DNA from: Nocardioides sp. YIM 152315
GTDB lineage: Bacteria; Actinomycetota; Actinomycetes; Propionibacteriales; Nocardioidaceae
Length of the DNA: 64,000 bases
NCBI RefSeq assembly: GCF_029210375.1
Contig: NZ_JARGER010000025.1
Location: forward strand, 1 to 64,000
Direction: 5' to 3'
The notes beneath the pieces were generated by a model. The model did not search any database, had not been told where the DNA came from, and saw nothing but the letters and a program-made list of their open reading frames with translations. The translations under genes were made by a program, and so were the position numbers. Of the stretch, positions 1 through 8,026 are shown piece after piece (position 1 is the stretch's first letter; each line of letters begins with the position of its first letter).

Positions 1-1
1 G

Positions 2-766
2 CAGCAGGCGCAGTATCAGTCGCCGTACGCGCCGACCGGTGCTCCCACGCAGACGAACCCCTACGACGCCACGCCGCCGACGGACGCGGGAGCGATGCCC
101 GGACCGGCCTACGCGCCGGCGCCGCCCCCGCCGTACCTGCCGCCGGTCGCGTACCGCCCGCAGAACCCGCGCAAGCGCGGCCCGATCCTCTTCTGGTTCA
201 CGCTCGCGCTCATTGTCCTCGCCGAGGGTGTCCTGGGCATCGTCGACCTCGCCGGCGGCGCGGTCGCCGATCCGGCGTACCCCGCGCTGGCGGTGGCGAT
301 CTCCGGCGTGATGCTGCTGGTCGGGGCCTTCTACGGGCGCGCGGGCGGCATCATCCTGCTCGGCCTGCTCTCGACGGTCGGGCTCGTCGGCGCCACCGCG
401 GCTCACGAGTGGGACGGCGAGCGGGTCACCGAGCGTCCGACGTCCGCGGCGGCGCTCGCCGACCGCTATTGGGTGGGCGCCGGTGAACAGGTCATCGACC
501 TGCGCGACGTGGCCGACCTGGAGGCGCTCGACGGCCGCACCCTCGAGGTCGAGGGTGGCGTCGGTCGCATCGAGATCATCCTGCCCGACGACCTCGCTGC
601 CACGGTCGCCGCCGACGTCGACGGCCCCGGCCACATCGAGCTGTTCGGTGAGGAGCGCGGCGGGATCGACGTCAGCTTCTCGACCTCACAGGGATCCGTC
701 ACGGACCCGGAGGTCGTCATCCGCGCCCAGCTGGGCGTCGGCGAGATCGAGGTGAGCCAGCGATGA
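2..766 (+). CDS. PspC/LiaF-like membrane protein, 5'-truncated
   Basis: The frame is open from base 2 with no convincing start, so the N-terminus lies upstream of the window. The visible part begins with a Gln/Pro/Tyr-rich linker, then about three hydrophobic segments (bases 181-410), then a soluble C-terminal domain of repeating beta-strand character (about bases 480-760, e.g. LEVEGGVGRIEIILP). This layout matches actinobacterial proteins with an N-terminal PspC domain, central membrane segments and a LiaF-C/toastrack-like C-terminus, which are linked to envelope stress. The next two genes follow by ATGA overlaps and the last is a PspC protein, which supports that role. The PspC domain itself is not visible here; the stress role is inferred. 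Confidence 0.75.
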   Translation, partial: QQAQYQSPYAPTGAPTQTNPYDATPPTDAGAMPGPAYAPAPPPPYLPPVAYRPQNPRKRGPILFWFTLALIVLAEGVLGIVDLAGGAVADPAYPALAVAISGVMLLVGAFYGRAGGIILLGLLSTVGLVGATAAHEWDGERVTERPTSAAALADRYWVGAGEQVIDLRDVADLEALDGRTLEVEGGVGRIEIILPDDLAATVAADVDGPGHIELFGEERGGIDVSFSTSQGSVTDPEVVIRAQLGVGEIEVSQR

Positions 767-1143
767 GCACCATGTCCCTTCCCACCCAGCCCCAGGCCGA
801 GCGCCCGAGCGGCCGGCACCCCGTCAACGTCGGCCACCTGGTCATGGGGATCGCGTTCCTCGGCCTGGTCGGCGTCTGGGCGCTGATCCAGACCGATGTC
901 GTCGGCGACGGCGACGTGCGGTGGCTGCTGCCGGTGCCGTGGGTGCTGGCGGGCCTCGCCGGCCTGCTCGCCCTGAGCCTGTCGTCGCGGCGCAAGTGGT
1001 CGACCCGCCAGGTGGGCTGGGTCGACGAGCCGCGGGCCGACGAGCCGGCGCCGGACGGCGCCGCCGAGATCCCCGACGCCCCCGAGACCACCGACGCCCC
1101 TGACACCACTGACACCCCCGACACTCCCGAGGAGCACCGATGA
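763..1143 (+). CDS. Two-TM hypothetical membrane protein of the PspC cluster
   Basis: A 126-residue protein whose ATG overlaps the preceding stop (ATGA) and whose stop overlaps the next start (ATGA), so it is probably translated by coupling. Residues about 27-43 and 55-73 are hydrophobic and likely span the membrane. The C-terminal third (about residues 88-126) is acidic, rich in Asp, Pro and Thr, and probably disordered. No enzymatic motif is visible. Its place between a LiaF-like protein and a PspC protein suggests an accessory envelope-stress role, which is inference only. Confidence 0.8.
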   Translation: MSTMSLPTQPQAERPSGRHPVNVGHLVMGIAFLGLVGVWALIQTDVVGDGDVRWLLPVPWVLAGLAGLLALSLSSRRKWSTRQVGWVDEPRADEPAPDGAAEIPDAPETTDAPDTTDTPDTPEEHR

Positions 1144-1337
1144 ACACCAGCACTACCCGCCGCCTGACCCGCCGCCGCGACGACCGCATGATCGCGGGCG
1201 TCTGCTCCGGCGTGGCCTCCTACACGGGCCTCGACCCCGCGCTCGTGCGGCTGCTCACGGTCGTGGCCGCGATCTTCAGCGTCGGCACCGTCGCCCTCGC
1301 CTACATCGCCGCGTGGATCCTGATGCCGGAGGCGTAG
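1140..1337 (+). CDS. PspC domain protein
   Basis: A 65-residue protein that is essentially one PspC domain: a basic N-terminus, the typical IAGVCSGVASYTGLDPALVR segment (residues about 18-37), then a hydrophobic helix ending AYIAAWILMPEA. PspC proteins sit in the membrane and sense or transmit envelope stress. It is the last gene of a three-gene overlapping operon. Its 3' end overlaps the convergent GDPD gene by 37 bp, so the two transcripts are antisense to each other at their ends. Confidence 0.9.
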   Translation: MNTSTTRRLTRRRDDRMIAGVCSGVASYTGLDPALVRLLTVVAAIFSVGTVALAYIAAWILMPEA

Positions 1338-2254
1338 CGGCGCCTGGCCTCCAGGGTCGTGTCCGGCTGGTCGGTGAAGAGCCCGTCCACCCCGGCATCG
1401 AGGAACGCCTGCGTCTCCTCGACGGAGTCGTGCTCGTCGCGCATCGTCCACACGTGGACCAGCAGTCCGGCCGCGTGGGCGTCAGCCACCAGGTCGGTGG
1501 GGTCGCCGAGGGTGCCGGTCGTGGGGTGACGTGGCAGCACGAGGTCCTTCTCGACACCCACCGCGTCGGCCCAGGCGGCGACCCGCCGCAGGCCGGTCGA
1601 GGTCACCAGGTCCCGCTGATCGTGAGGGAGACCGGTGGCCCCGACCAGCTGCACCAGCGGCAGCCCGGTGCGTGACCGGAGCCACTGGAGACTGACCGGG
1701 TCGAAGGACTGGACGAACACCGGCGCATCCGGCCCGCCCGACCCGTGGCGCGCCAGGGCCTCGAGGAGCGGCTCCTCCAGCCCGAGGCCGAGCTCGGCGA
1801 AGTACGCCGGGTGCTTGGTCTCGGGGTAGACACCGATCGGGCGGCCGAGCCGCTCCGACTCCGCGGCCACCAGGCCGAGGATCTCCTCGAAGGTCGGCAC
1901 GTCGTACCGCCCGTCCCACCTCGCGTTGCGCGGTCGCAGCGCGGGCAGCCGCTCGACGACGCGCAACGTCTTCAGCTCCGCGAGCGTGAAGTCGTCGACG
2001 AACCACCCGGTCGCCGCGCGACCGTCGACCTCCTTGGTCGTGAGCCGGCCGGCGAACTCTGCCCGGCGGGCGACGTCCGTGGTACGCCCGATCTCCGCCT
2101 CGTGCCGGGCCACGAGCACGCCGTCCCGGGTCGACACGAGGTCGGGCTCGACGTAGTCGGCGCCCAGCGCGATCGCGAGGCGGTACGACGCCAGGGTGTG
2201 CTCCGGACGGTAGCCCGACGCTCCCCTGTGGGCGATGACGATCGGCTCGCGCAT
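1301..2254 (-). CDS. Glycerophosphodiester phosphodiesterase
   Basis: A 317-residue GDPD-family enzyme that hydrolyses glycerophosphodiesters to glycerol-3-phosphate and an alcohol. The N-terminus has the family signature IAHRGASGYRPEHT (residues about 6-19), followed by DYVEPDLVSTRDGVLVARHE with the metal-binding acidic pair and the catalytic His region. The conserved end is present as GVDGLFTDQPD. The ATG at 2254 places the His-Arg-Gly motif near the N-terminus as usual; the frame stays open far upstream, but that part reads as noise. No signal peptide is visible, so a cytoplasmic location is likely. The 3' end overlaps the convergent pspC gene. Confidence 0.93.
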   Translation of the reverse strand: MREPIVIAHRGASGYRPEHTLASYRLAIALGADYVEPDLVSTRDGVLVARHEAEIGRTTDVARRAEFAGRLTTKEVDGRAATGWFVDDFTLAELKTLRVVERLPALRPRNARWDGRYDVPTFEEILGLVAAESERLGRPIGVYPETKHPAYFAELGLGLEEPLLEALARHGSGGPDAPVFVQSFDPVSLQWLRSRTGLPLVQLVGATGLPHDQRDLVTSTGLRRVAAWADAVGVEKDLVLPRHPTTGTLGDPTDLVADAHAAGLLVHVWTMRDEHDSVEETQAFLDAGVDGLFTDQPDTTLEARRRYASGIRIHAAM

Positions 2255-2351
2255 GCCCCCAGCAGACCCCGCGCGGGTGACGCCGCGACGGGCGCGACGT
2301 GAACCGGCGGTGAAGTCGGGACGGAAGCGTGGTGCCGTGCAGGATGTCCTC

Positions 2352-2891
2352 ATGACCCCCACGCTCGGCCGCATCACGACCGTCCCCGCGCTCGACCGCC
2401 CGGACCTGCTCGCTCCGCCCGTGGCCGCGGCTCTGCGGGCGTGGGAGCACGCGGACCACGTCGGGGTGGTGGAGATCGACCCGAAGGTCGCGGACACGGC
2501 CGCGATGGCGGCGGCGTACGACATCGGGATGGACACCGGTGCCAACTGCGTCGTGGTCGGCGGGAGCCGCGCGGGCGACGAGCGGATCGCAGCCTGCCTG
2601 GTGCGCGCTGACACCAGGGCCGACGTCAACACCCGCGTGCGCAAGGAGCTCGACGTGCGGAAGGCCTCCTTCCTGTCGATGGATCGAGCGGTCGAGGAGT
2701 CCGGGATGGAGTACGGCGGGATCACGCCGGTCGGCCTGCCCGCCGGCTGGCGGCTCCTGGTGGACACCCGGGTGCTCGACATCGAGGTGGCGGTCATCGG
2801 GTCCGGCGTACGCCGCTCCAAGCTGCTGCTCCCGGGGGCACTGGCCGCCGACCTCCCGGGCGCCGAGGTGATCGAGCATCTCGCCGGCTGA
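2352..2891 (+). CDS. YbaK/EbsC-family aminoacyl-tRNA deacylase-like protein
   Basis: A 179-residue protein of the YbaK/ProX family, which removes mischarged amino acids from tRNA in trans. Family features are the conserved Lys-containing core (TGANCVVVGGSRAGDERIAA, residues about 62-81), the VRKELDVRKASFLS segment and the EYGGITPVGLP loop that lines the substrate pocket. The ATG at 2352 was chosen because the domain starts soon after it. The gene is divergent from GDPD with 97 bp between starts. The exact tRNA substrate cannot be told from sequence. Confidence 0.9.
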   Translation: MTPTLGRITTVPALDRPDLLAPPVAAALRAWEHADHVGVVEIDPKVADTAAMAAAYDIGMDTGANCVVVGGSRAGDERIAACLVRADTRADVNTRVRKELDVRKASFLSMDRAVEESGMEYGGITPVGLPAGWRLLVDTRVLDIEVAVIGSGVRRSKLLLPGALAADLPGAEVIEHLAG

Positions 2892-2911
2892 GTTTGGGTA
2901 AGACTGGGCCC

Positions 2912-3391
2912 ATGGAGGACGGAGCTTCGTCGACCGGGCGCGACGAGACCGACGACGAACGGCTCGACCGCAAGTTCAACGACCTGCTGCAGGAGCTGCG
3001 CGTGATGCAGACCGGCGCGCAGCTGACGGCCGGGTTCCTGCTCACCCTGCCCTTCCAGGACACGTTCGAGGACCTGGACGACTTCCAGGTCGGGCTGTAC
3101 CTGGTCCTGGTGCTGCTGGCCGCGCTGTGCACCGCGCTCGTGATGGGCCCGGTCGCGATCCACCGCCACCTGTCGGGCCGGCACGTCAAGGAGCGGGTGG
3201 TGCGGTCCGCCCACCAGATCGTCTACGGCGTCATCGCCTCGATCTCCCTGCTGGTCGCCGGCATGGTCCTGCTCATCTGGGATGTGGTCGCCGACCGGAT
3301 CTGGGCCGCGATCGCCTCCGGCGCCATCGCCGTCGTGCTGGCGCTCCTGCTCGTGGTGCTCCCCCGCCGGCTGGACGACGGTGCTGCGTAG
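2912..3391 (+). CDS. DUF6328-type four-helix membrane protein
   Basis: A 159-residue membrane protein. A short acidic N-terminus leads into DRKFNDLLQELRVMQTGAQL, then about four hydrophobic helices (roughly residues 40-60, 68-90, 108-127 and 133-150). The RVMQTGAQLTAGFLLTLPF segment is typical of actinobacterial DUF6328 proteins, whose function is unknown. The ATG at 2912 is preferred to a TTG 18 bases upstream. The gene end overlaps the next start (GTG at 3381) by 11 bases, so the two are likely co-translated. Confidence 0.85.
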   Translation: MEDGASSTGRDETDDERLDRKFNDLLQELRVMQTGAQLTAGFLLTLPFQDTFEDLDDFQVGLYLVLVLLAALCTALVMGPVAIHRHLSGRHVKERVVRSAHQIVYGVIASISLLVAGMVLLIWDVVADRIWAAIASGAIAVVLALLLVVLPRRLDDGAA

Positions 3392-4298
3392 CGTCGCGGC
3401 CCTCGTCGCGCTCGGCAGTGCGCTCGCCCTCGTCGGCTGCTCCGGCGACGGGGCGTCGTCGGGCTCGCCGACCCCGTCGCCGTCGCGCTCGGTCCGCACC
3501 CTGACCCCGCTCCCGCCTCCGCCCGAGACACCGCCGAGCGGTCGGCTGCGCGCCGACATGCGGCAGTCCTCGCGCGACGCCGCCGCGGGCCGGATGGAGG
3601 TGTGGATCGACAACGACACCGCCGACCAGATCCGGCCGACGCGCCTCACGTACGCCGACCCGCGCTACCGCACCACGCTGCCCGGCACCCGCCTGCGCCC
3701 GATCCCCTCGCAGTCAGAGCGCGGCTTCCCCCTCCGCCTCCCCCGGCGTCCTGCGTGCGACCACCCGCGAGGCTCCGGCACCGTCACCGTGACGTACGGC
3801 GACACGACGAGGACGCTCCGCGTCGCCGACTCCACCGACGTCGCCGGTCGCCACAGCCGGGCGCGCTGCCTCGAGATCGCGATCGCCCAGGTCGCCGACC
3901 TCTCCTGGGCCGACGTGGTCCCGTCGTCGGGCCGGCAGGGCGACCCGGGCACGCTCTCGCTCGTCGTACGTCCGACCGGGACGAGCGGACCGACCCTCAC
4001 CATCGACACCGTCTCCGGCACGCCCGTCCTCGCTCCCGTCGGCGCCGACGTGTGGCGCCCCGAGGCGACCGTCCGCGGCACCGACCGGCCATCGCGCATC
4101 GCGCTGCCGATCAAGCCCAACCGCTGCGACGCCCACGCCTTCGCCGAGTCCGGAGGAGCCACGGCCTTCAAGATCGGACTGCACCTCGACGGCGAGCCGG
4201 GGCAGATCACGCTGCGGATGAGCGTGCCGGGCGCCAAGGCCGCCATCGACTTCGCGCGCGCCTCCTGCAGGATGCTCGAGGACATCACCGACCAGTGA
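3381..4298 (+). CDS. Predicted secreted lipoprotein
   Basis: A 305-residue protein starting at GTG 3381, just inside the end of the upstream gene. The first 20 residues form a lipoprotein signal peptide ending in the lipobox ALVGC, followed by a Ser/Pro/Thr-rich linker. The rest looks beta-rich, with several Cys residues. It contains a repeated-style statement of positively charged strands (for example MRQSSRDAAAGRMEVWIDND) but no recognised enzymatic motif. It is predicted to be anchored on the outer face of the membrane. Function unknown. Confidence 0.8.
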   Translation: MLRSVAALVALGSALALVGCSGDGASSGSPTPSPSRSVRTLTPLPPPPETPPSGRLRADMRQSSRDAAAGRMEVWIDNDTADQIRPTRLTYADPRYRTTLPGTRLRPIPSQSERGFPLRLPRRPACDHPRGSGTVTVTYGDTTRTLRVADSTDVAGRHSRARCLEIAIAQVADLSWADVVPSSGRQGDPGTLSLVVRPTGTSGPTLTIDTVSGTPVLAPVGADVWRPEATVRGTDRPSRIALPIKPNRCDAHAFAESGGATAFKIGLHLDGEPGQITLRMSVPGAKAAIDFARASCRMLEDITDQ

Positions 4299-4356
4299 GC
4301 GCCGTCACCGCGAAAACGATTCGCTGACGGCGGGGGCCGCTCCGTAGCGTTGGAGG

Positions 4357-6090
4357 GTGCGCCACCTGCCCCTCGACCACCCCGGAACCGCCGCCCACAG
4401 CTCGCCGGGGCGGTTCCTCTGGTGGATGGCGGGCCAGCAGTGGGTGACCCTCGCCGGCGGCATGCTCTTCGGCATCGTCTGGATGAGCGCGCAGGCCGTC
4501 ATGCCGGCCGTGATCGGCCGCGCGATCGACGAGGGCGTCGCCGCCAAGGACAGCGCCCGCCTCGTCGAGTGGGCCGCCGTGCTCTTCGGCATCGGCCTCG
4601 TGCAGGCCGTCGCCGGCATCATGCGGCACCGGTTCGCGGTGACCAACTGGCTGCTCGCGGCGTACCGCGTCGTCCAGCTGGTCACCCGCCAATCGGTGCG
4701 GCTCGGCGGCACCCTGCCCCGGAAGGTCTCGACCGGCGAGGTCGTGGCGATCGGCACCAACGACCTCTCCCACATCGGCCAGGTCATGGACGTGTCGGCG
4801 CGGTTCGCGGGAGCGGTCGTGTCGTTCTTCGTGGTCGCCGCGATCCTGCTCCGGACGTCGACGACGCTCGGTCTCGTCGTGCTGATCGGTGTCCCCCTGC
4901 TCATGCTCGGCGTCGCGCCGATCCTCGGCCCGCTGCAGCGACGCAGCGCCCACCAGCGCCACCTGATGGGCCGCCTGTCCAACACCGCCAGCGACATCGT
5001 CGGCGGGCTGCGGGTGCTGCGCGGCATCGGCGGCGAGCAGGTGTTCGCCGGCCGCTACCGCCGCGAGTCGCAGACCACCCGCACGGCCGGCGTCCAGGTC
5101 GCGAAGCTCCAGTCGGTGCTCGACGCGCTCCAGGTCTTCCTTCCCGGACTCTTCGTCGTGGTCGTGGTGTGGATCGGCGCCCGGTACGCCGTGGCGGGGA
5201 CGATCACCCCGGGCGAGCTGGTCGCGTTCTACGGCTACTCGGCCTTCCTGATGATCCCGCTGCGCACCGCCACGGAGTACGCCAACAAGGTCATCCGCGG
5301 CCGCGTCGCGGCCACCCGCATCTGCCGGGTGCTCGCGCTCGAGCCCGAGGTCGCCGCGCCTGCCGACCCGGCGCCGTCGCCGGCGCCCGGCTCCGACCTC
5401 GTCGACATCCGCACCGGGCTCGTCGCGCGCGCCGGGCTGCTCACCGCCGTCGTCAGCGAGCAGCCCGACGACTCCGCCGAGCTCGCCGACCGCCTCGGCA
5501 TGACGGCGTCCCCCGTCGACGACGAGGTGCGGCTCGGCGGGGTGCCGCTCACCTCGCTCGACCCGGCGGAGGTCCGCGCGCGGATCGTCGTGTCCGACAC
5601 CGGCGCGCTCTTCTTCTCCGGTCGGCTCGGGGACGGCCTGGACCTCAGCGGCCGCGGTGACGTGCGCCGGGCGCTCGAGACCGCCTCGGCCGGCGACATC
5701 CTCGACGCGCTCGACGACGGACTGGACACGGTCGTCGCCGAGCGGGGACGCAGCTTCTCCGGTGGTCAGCGGCAGCGACTCGTGCTCGCCAGGGCACTCG
5801 CGATCGACCCCGAGATCCTGGTGCTCGTCGAGCCGACCTCGGCCGTCGACGCCCACACCGAGGCCCGCGTCGCCGCCCGGCTGCGCGGCCACCGCGCCGG
5901 TCGCACCACCGTCGTGACGTCGTCGAGTCCGCTGGTGCTCGACGCCGCCGACGCCGTCGCGTTCCTCGACGGCGGCCGGGTCGTCGCCGTCGGGACCCAT
6001 GCCGAGCTGCTCGGGTCGAGCGCGGCGTACCGGCGCGTCGTCACGCGCGAGTCCGAGCCGGAGCTGTCGGTCAGCGAGGTGTCGCGATGA
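4357..6090 (+). CDS. ABC exporter half-transporter with degenerate Walker A and B
   Basis: A 577-residue ABC-type exporter subunit with six hydrophobic segments over about residues 20-300 and a nucleotide-binding domain from about 340. The signature is intact (FSGGQRQ, residues 467-473), but the Walker A loop is absent: VVSEQPDDSAEL stands where GxxGxGKS/T is expected. Walker B reads LVLVEPTS, with Val491 replacing the magnesium-binding Asp. The next gene encodes a partner with the complementary pattern, so this is one half of a heterodimeric exporter with a single working ATP site. The start is GTG. Substrate unknown. Confidence 0.9.
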   Translation: MRHLPLDHPGTAAHSSPGRFLWWMAGQQWVTLAGGMLFGIVWMSAQAVMPAVIGRAIDEGVAAKDSARLVEWAAVLFGIGLVQAVAGIMRHRFAVTNWLLAAYRVVQLVTRQSVRLGGTLPRKVSTGEVVAIGTNDLSHIGQVMDVSARFAGAVVSFFVVAAILLRTSTTLGLVVLIGVPLLMLGVAPILGPLQRRSAHQRHLMGRLSNTASDIVGGLRVLRGIGGEQVFAGRYRRESQTTRTAGVQVAKLQSVLDALQVFLPGLFVVVVVWIGARYAVAGTITPGELVAFYGYSAFLMIPLRTATEYANKVIRGRVAATRICRVLALEPEVAAPADPAPSPAPGSDLVDIRTGLVARAGLLTAVVSEQPDDSAELADRLGMTASPVDDEVRLGGVPLTSLDPAEVRARIVVSDTGALFFSGRLGDGLDLSGRGDVRRALETASAGDILDALDDGLDTVVAERGRSFSGGQRQRLVLARALAIDPEILVLVEPTSAVDAHTEARVAARLRGHRAGRTTVVTSSSPLVLDAADAVAFLDGGRVVAVGTHAELLGSSAAYRRVVTRESEPELSVSEVSR

Positions 6091-6158
6091 TCACCCCTCG
6101 ACGTTCTCCGCTCCCCCGCTTCGCGCCTCCGCGAACAACGCCGTGGGGAGCCCGATGA
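6087..6158 (+). CDS. Possible 23-aa coupling mini-ORF between ABC subunits
   Basis: A short frame starts with an ATG overlapping the stop of the first ABC subunit (ATGA) and ends in a TGA overlapping the ATG of the second (ATGA). It would carry ribosomes across the 64-bp gap. The peptide is Arg/Pro-rich and matches no family I know. It could equally be the displaced 5' end of the second subunit after a small indel. Existence as a real gene is uncertain. Confidence 0.25.
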   Translation: MITPRRSPLPRFAPPRTTPWGAR

Positions 6159-7897
6159 GGACGCATCTGCCCGTCGCCGACGGACGCGCCGTGCGCGCCT
6201 ACGTCGGCTCGCTGGCCCGACGGCACCCGAGGATGCTTTACGGCGCGCTGTCCCTGCACGTCTCGGCTGCGCTCGCCGCGCTCGCCGCGCCACGCCTGCT
6301 CGGCGACCTCGTGCAGGCCGTCGAGAACGGCACGACGACCGACCACGTGGACCGGATCGTCGCTCTGCTCGCGGTCTTCCTGGTGGTGCAGACCGTGCTC
6401 ACCCGCTTCGCCCGCTACCTGAGCCAGGTCCTGGGAGAGCAGGTGCTGGCCGAGCTGCGGGAGGACTTCGTCGACAACACGCTCGCGCTGCCGGTCGGCG
6501 TGGTCGAGGACGCCGGCTCGGGTGACCTGCTCACCCGCACGAGCCGCGACGTCGACCAGCTCGGCTGGTCGGTGCGGATGGCCCTGCCCGAGTGGACGAT
6601 CGCGGTCATCACGGCCATCGTCACGTTCGTCGCGGCGCTCAGCGTGGGCTGGTGGGTCGCCCTCCCCTGCGTGTTCGGCGTGCCGCCACTCGTGATCGGC
6701 CTGCGGTGGTACCTGCGCCGCGCCAAGGACGGCTACCTGCGCGAGAGCGCGACGTACTCCCAGATCAACGCCACCCTCACCGAGACCGTCGAGGGTGCGC
6801 GCACCGTCGAGGCGCTCGGACTCGGCCCGAGGCGCATCGCGGCGATCGACGAGGACATCGCGGCGTCGTACCGGGCCGAGCGCTACACGCTCTTCCTGCG
6901 CACCGTGTTCTTCCCGAACATGGAGATCGCCTACCTGATCCCGACGGTGCTGACGCTGCTCTTCGGCGGCTACCTCTACACGCAGGGCGAGGTCTCGCTC
7001 GGCGCGGTCACCGCGGCGACGCTGTACGTGCAGATGCTGATCGACCCGGTCGACCGGATCGTGTCGATCCTCGACGAGCTCCAGCTCGGCGCCGCGTCCC
7101 TCGCACGCCTCCTCGGCGTCGCGCAGGTGCCCGACGACCGCGAGGTCAGCGGCCGGCTCCCGGCGGGCGAGGCGATCGAGGCCGACGACGTGCGGTTCTC
7201 CTACGTCGAGGGGCGCGACGTGCTGCACGGCGTGTCGCTGGACGTCGGGGTCGGCGAGCGGATCGCGATGGTCGGGCCGTCGGGCGCCGGCAAGTCGACG
7301 CTGGGGCGCCTGCTCGCCGGCATCCACCCACCTCGCACGGGCGCGGTGACCGTCGGCGGGGTCGGGCTGGTCGAGCTGCCGCTCGACGACCTGCGCGGCC
7401 ACGTCGCGCTCGTGACCCAGGAGCACCACGTCTTCGTCGGCACCGTGCGCGAGAACCTCGTCCTCGCCCGCCCCGGCTCGACCGACGCCGACGTACGCGC
7501 CGCTCTCGCCGCCGTCGACGCGCTCGACTGGGTCGACGCGCTGCCCGAGGGCCTCGACACCGAGGTCGGCTCGGGCGGGCGGTCGGTCACCGCCGCCCAG
7601 GCGCAGCAGATCGCGCTCGCCCGGCTCGTGCTCGCCGACCCGCACACGCTGGTGCTCGACGAGGCCACCTCGCTCATCGACCCGCGCGCCGCGCGCCACC
7701 TGGAGCGCTCGCTCGCCGCCGTGCTCGAGGGCCGCACCGTGATCGCCATCGCCCACCGGCTCTTCTCCGCCCACGACGCCGACCGCGTCGCCGTGGTCGA
7801 GGACGGCCGGATCTCCGAGCTCGGCTCCCACGACGACCTCGTCGCCGCCGGTGGCTCCTACGCCGCCCTCTGGGACTCCTGGCACGGCCGGGGCTGA
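6155..7897 (+). CDS. ABC exporter half-transporter with degenerate signature motif
   Basis: A 580-residue ABC exporter subunit: six hydrophobic segments within about residues 20-290, then a nucleotide-binding domain with intact Walker A (GPSGAGKST, 374-382), Q-loop and Walker B (LVLDEATS, catalytic-base Glu503). The ABC signature is degraded to VTAAQ (478-482). Paired with the upstream subunit, its Walker A/B would face the partner's intact FSGGQ and form one competent composite site. The opposite site lacks both halves. The ATG at 6155 is 64 bp past the upstream stop. Substrate unknown. Confidence 0.93.
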   Translation: MRTHLPVADGRAVRAYVGSLARRHPRMLYGALSLHVSAALAALAAPRLLGDLVQAVENGTTTDHVDRIVALLAVFLVVQTVLTRFARYLSQVLGEQVLAELREDFVDNTLALPVGVVEDAGSGDLLTRTSRDVDQLGWSVRMALPEWTIAVITAIVTFVAALSVGWWVALPCVFGVPPLVIGLRWYLRRAKDGYLRESATYSQINATLTETVEGARTVEALGLGPRRIAAIDEDIAASYRAERYTLFLRTVFFPNMEIAYLIPTVLTLLFGGYLYTQGEVSLGAVTAATLYVQMLIDPVDRIVSILDELQLGAASLARLLGVAQVPDDREVSGRLPAGEAIEADDVRFSYVEGRDVLHGVSLDVGVGERIAMVGPSGAGKSTLGRLLAGIHPPRTGAVTVGGVGLVELPLDDLRGHVALVTQEHHVFVGTVRENLVLARPGSTDADVRAALAAVDALDWVDALPEGLDTEVGSGGRSVTAAQAQQIALARLVLADPHTLVLDEATSLIDPRAARHLERSLAAVLEGRTVIAIAHRLFSAHDADRVAVVEDGRISELGSHDDLVAAGGSYAALWDSWHGRG

Positions 7898-7937
7898 CGA
7901 GACCGGTCCCGCGGGTCGGCCGCCGGCGGCCCGTGAC

Positions 7938-8003
7938 GGTTTCCCCGGCCCACCGGGGAAACCCGAACAGTTGGGGCGAAACTTCGGCCGACAGGCTCCG
8001 GTT
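7938..8003. repeat. Left inverted copy of 66-bp hairpin repeat
   Basis: The outer 26 bases are a hairpin with 11-bp arms GGTTTCCCCGG and CCGGGGAAACC around the loop CCCA. An inverted copy lies at 9065-9130: aligned without gaps, the reverse complement of this element matches it at 51 of 66 positions by hand count. The pair frames the AbiEi-like gene. The hairpin may also terminate transcription of the ABC operon. Confidence 0.85.
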
Positions 8004-8026
8004 TGGCCCGAGGAGTACGCCGCCGG

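Noticed and set aside
1301..3649. A 782-aa leftward frame covering GDPD and opposite the YbaK and DUF6328 genes
   Set aside because: Only the last 317 codons encode a family (GDPD); the upstream part is low-complexity antisense of clear genes.
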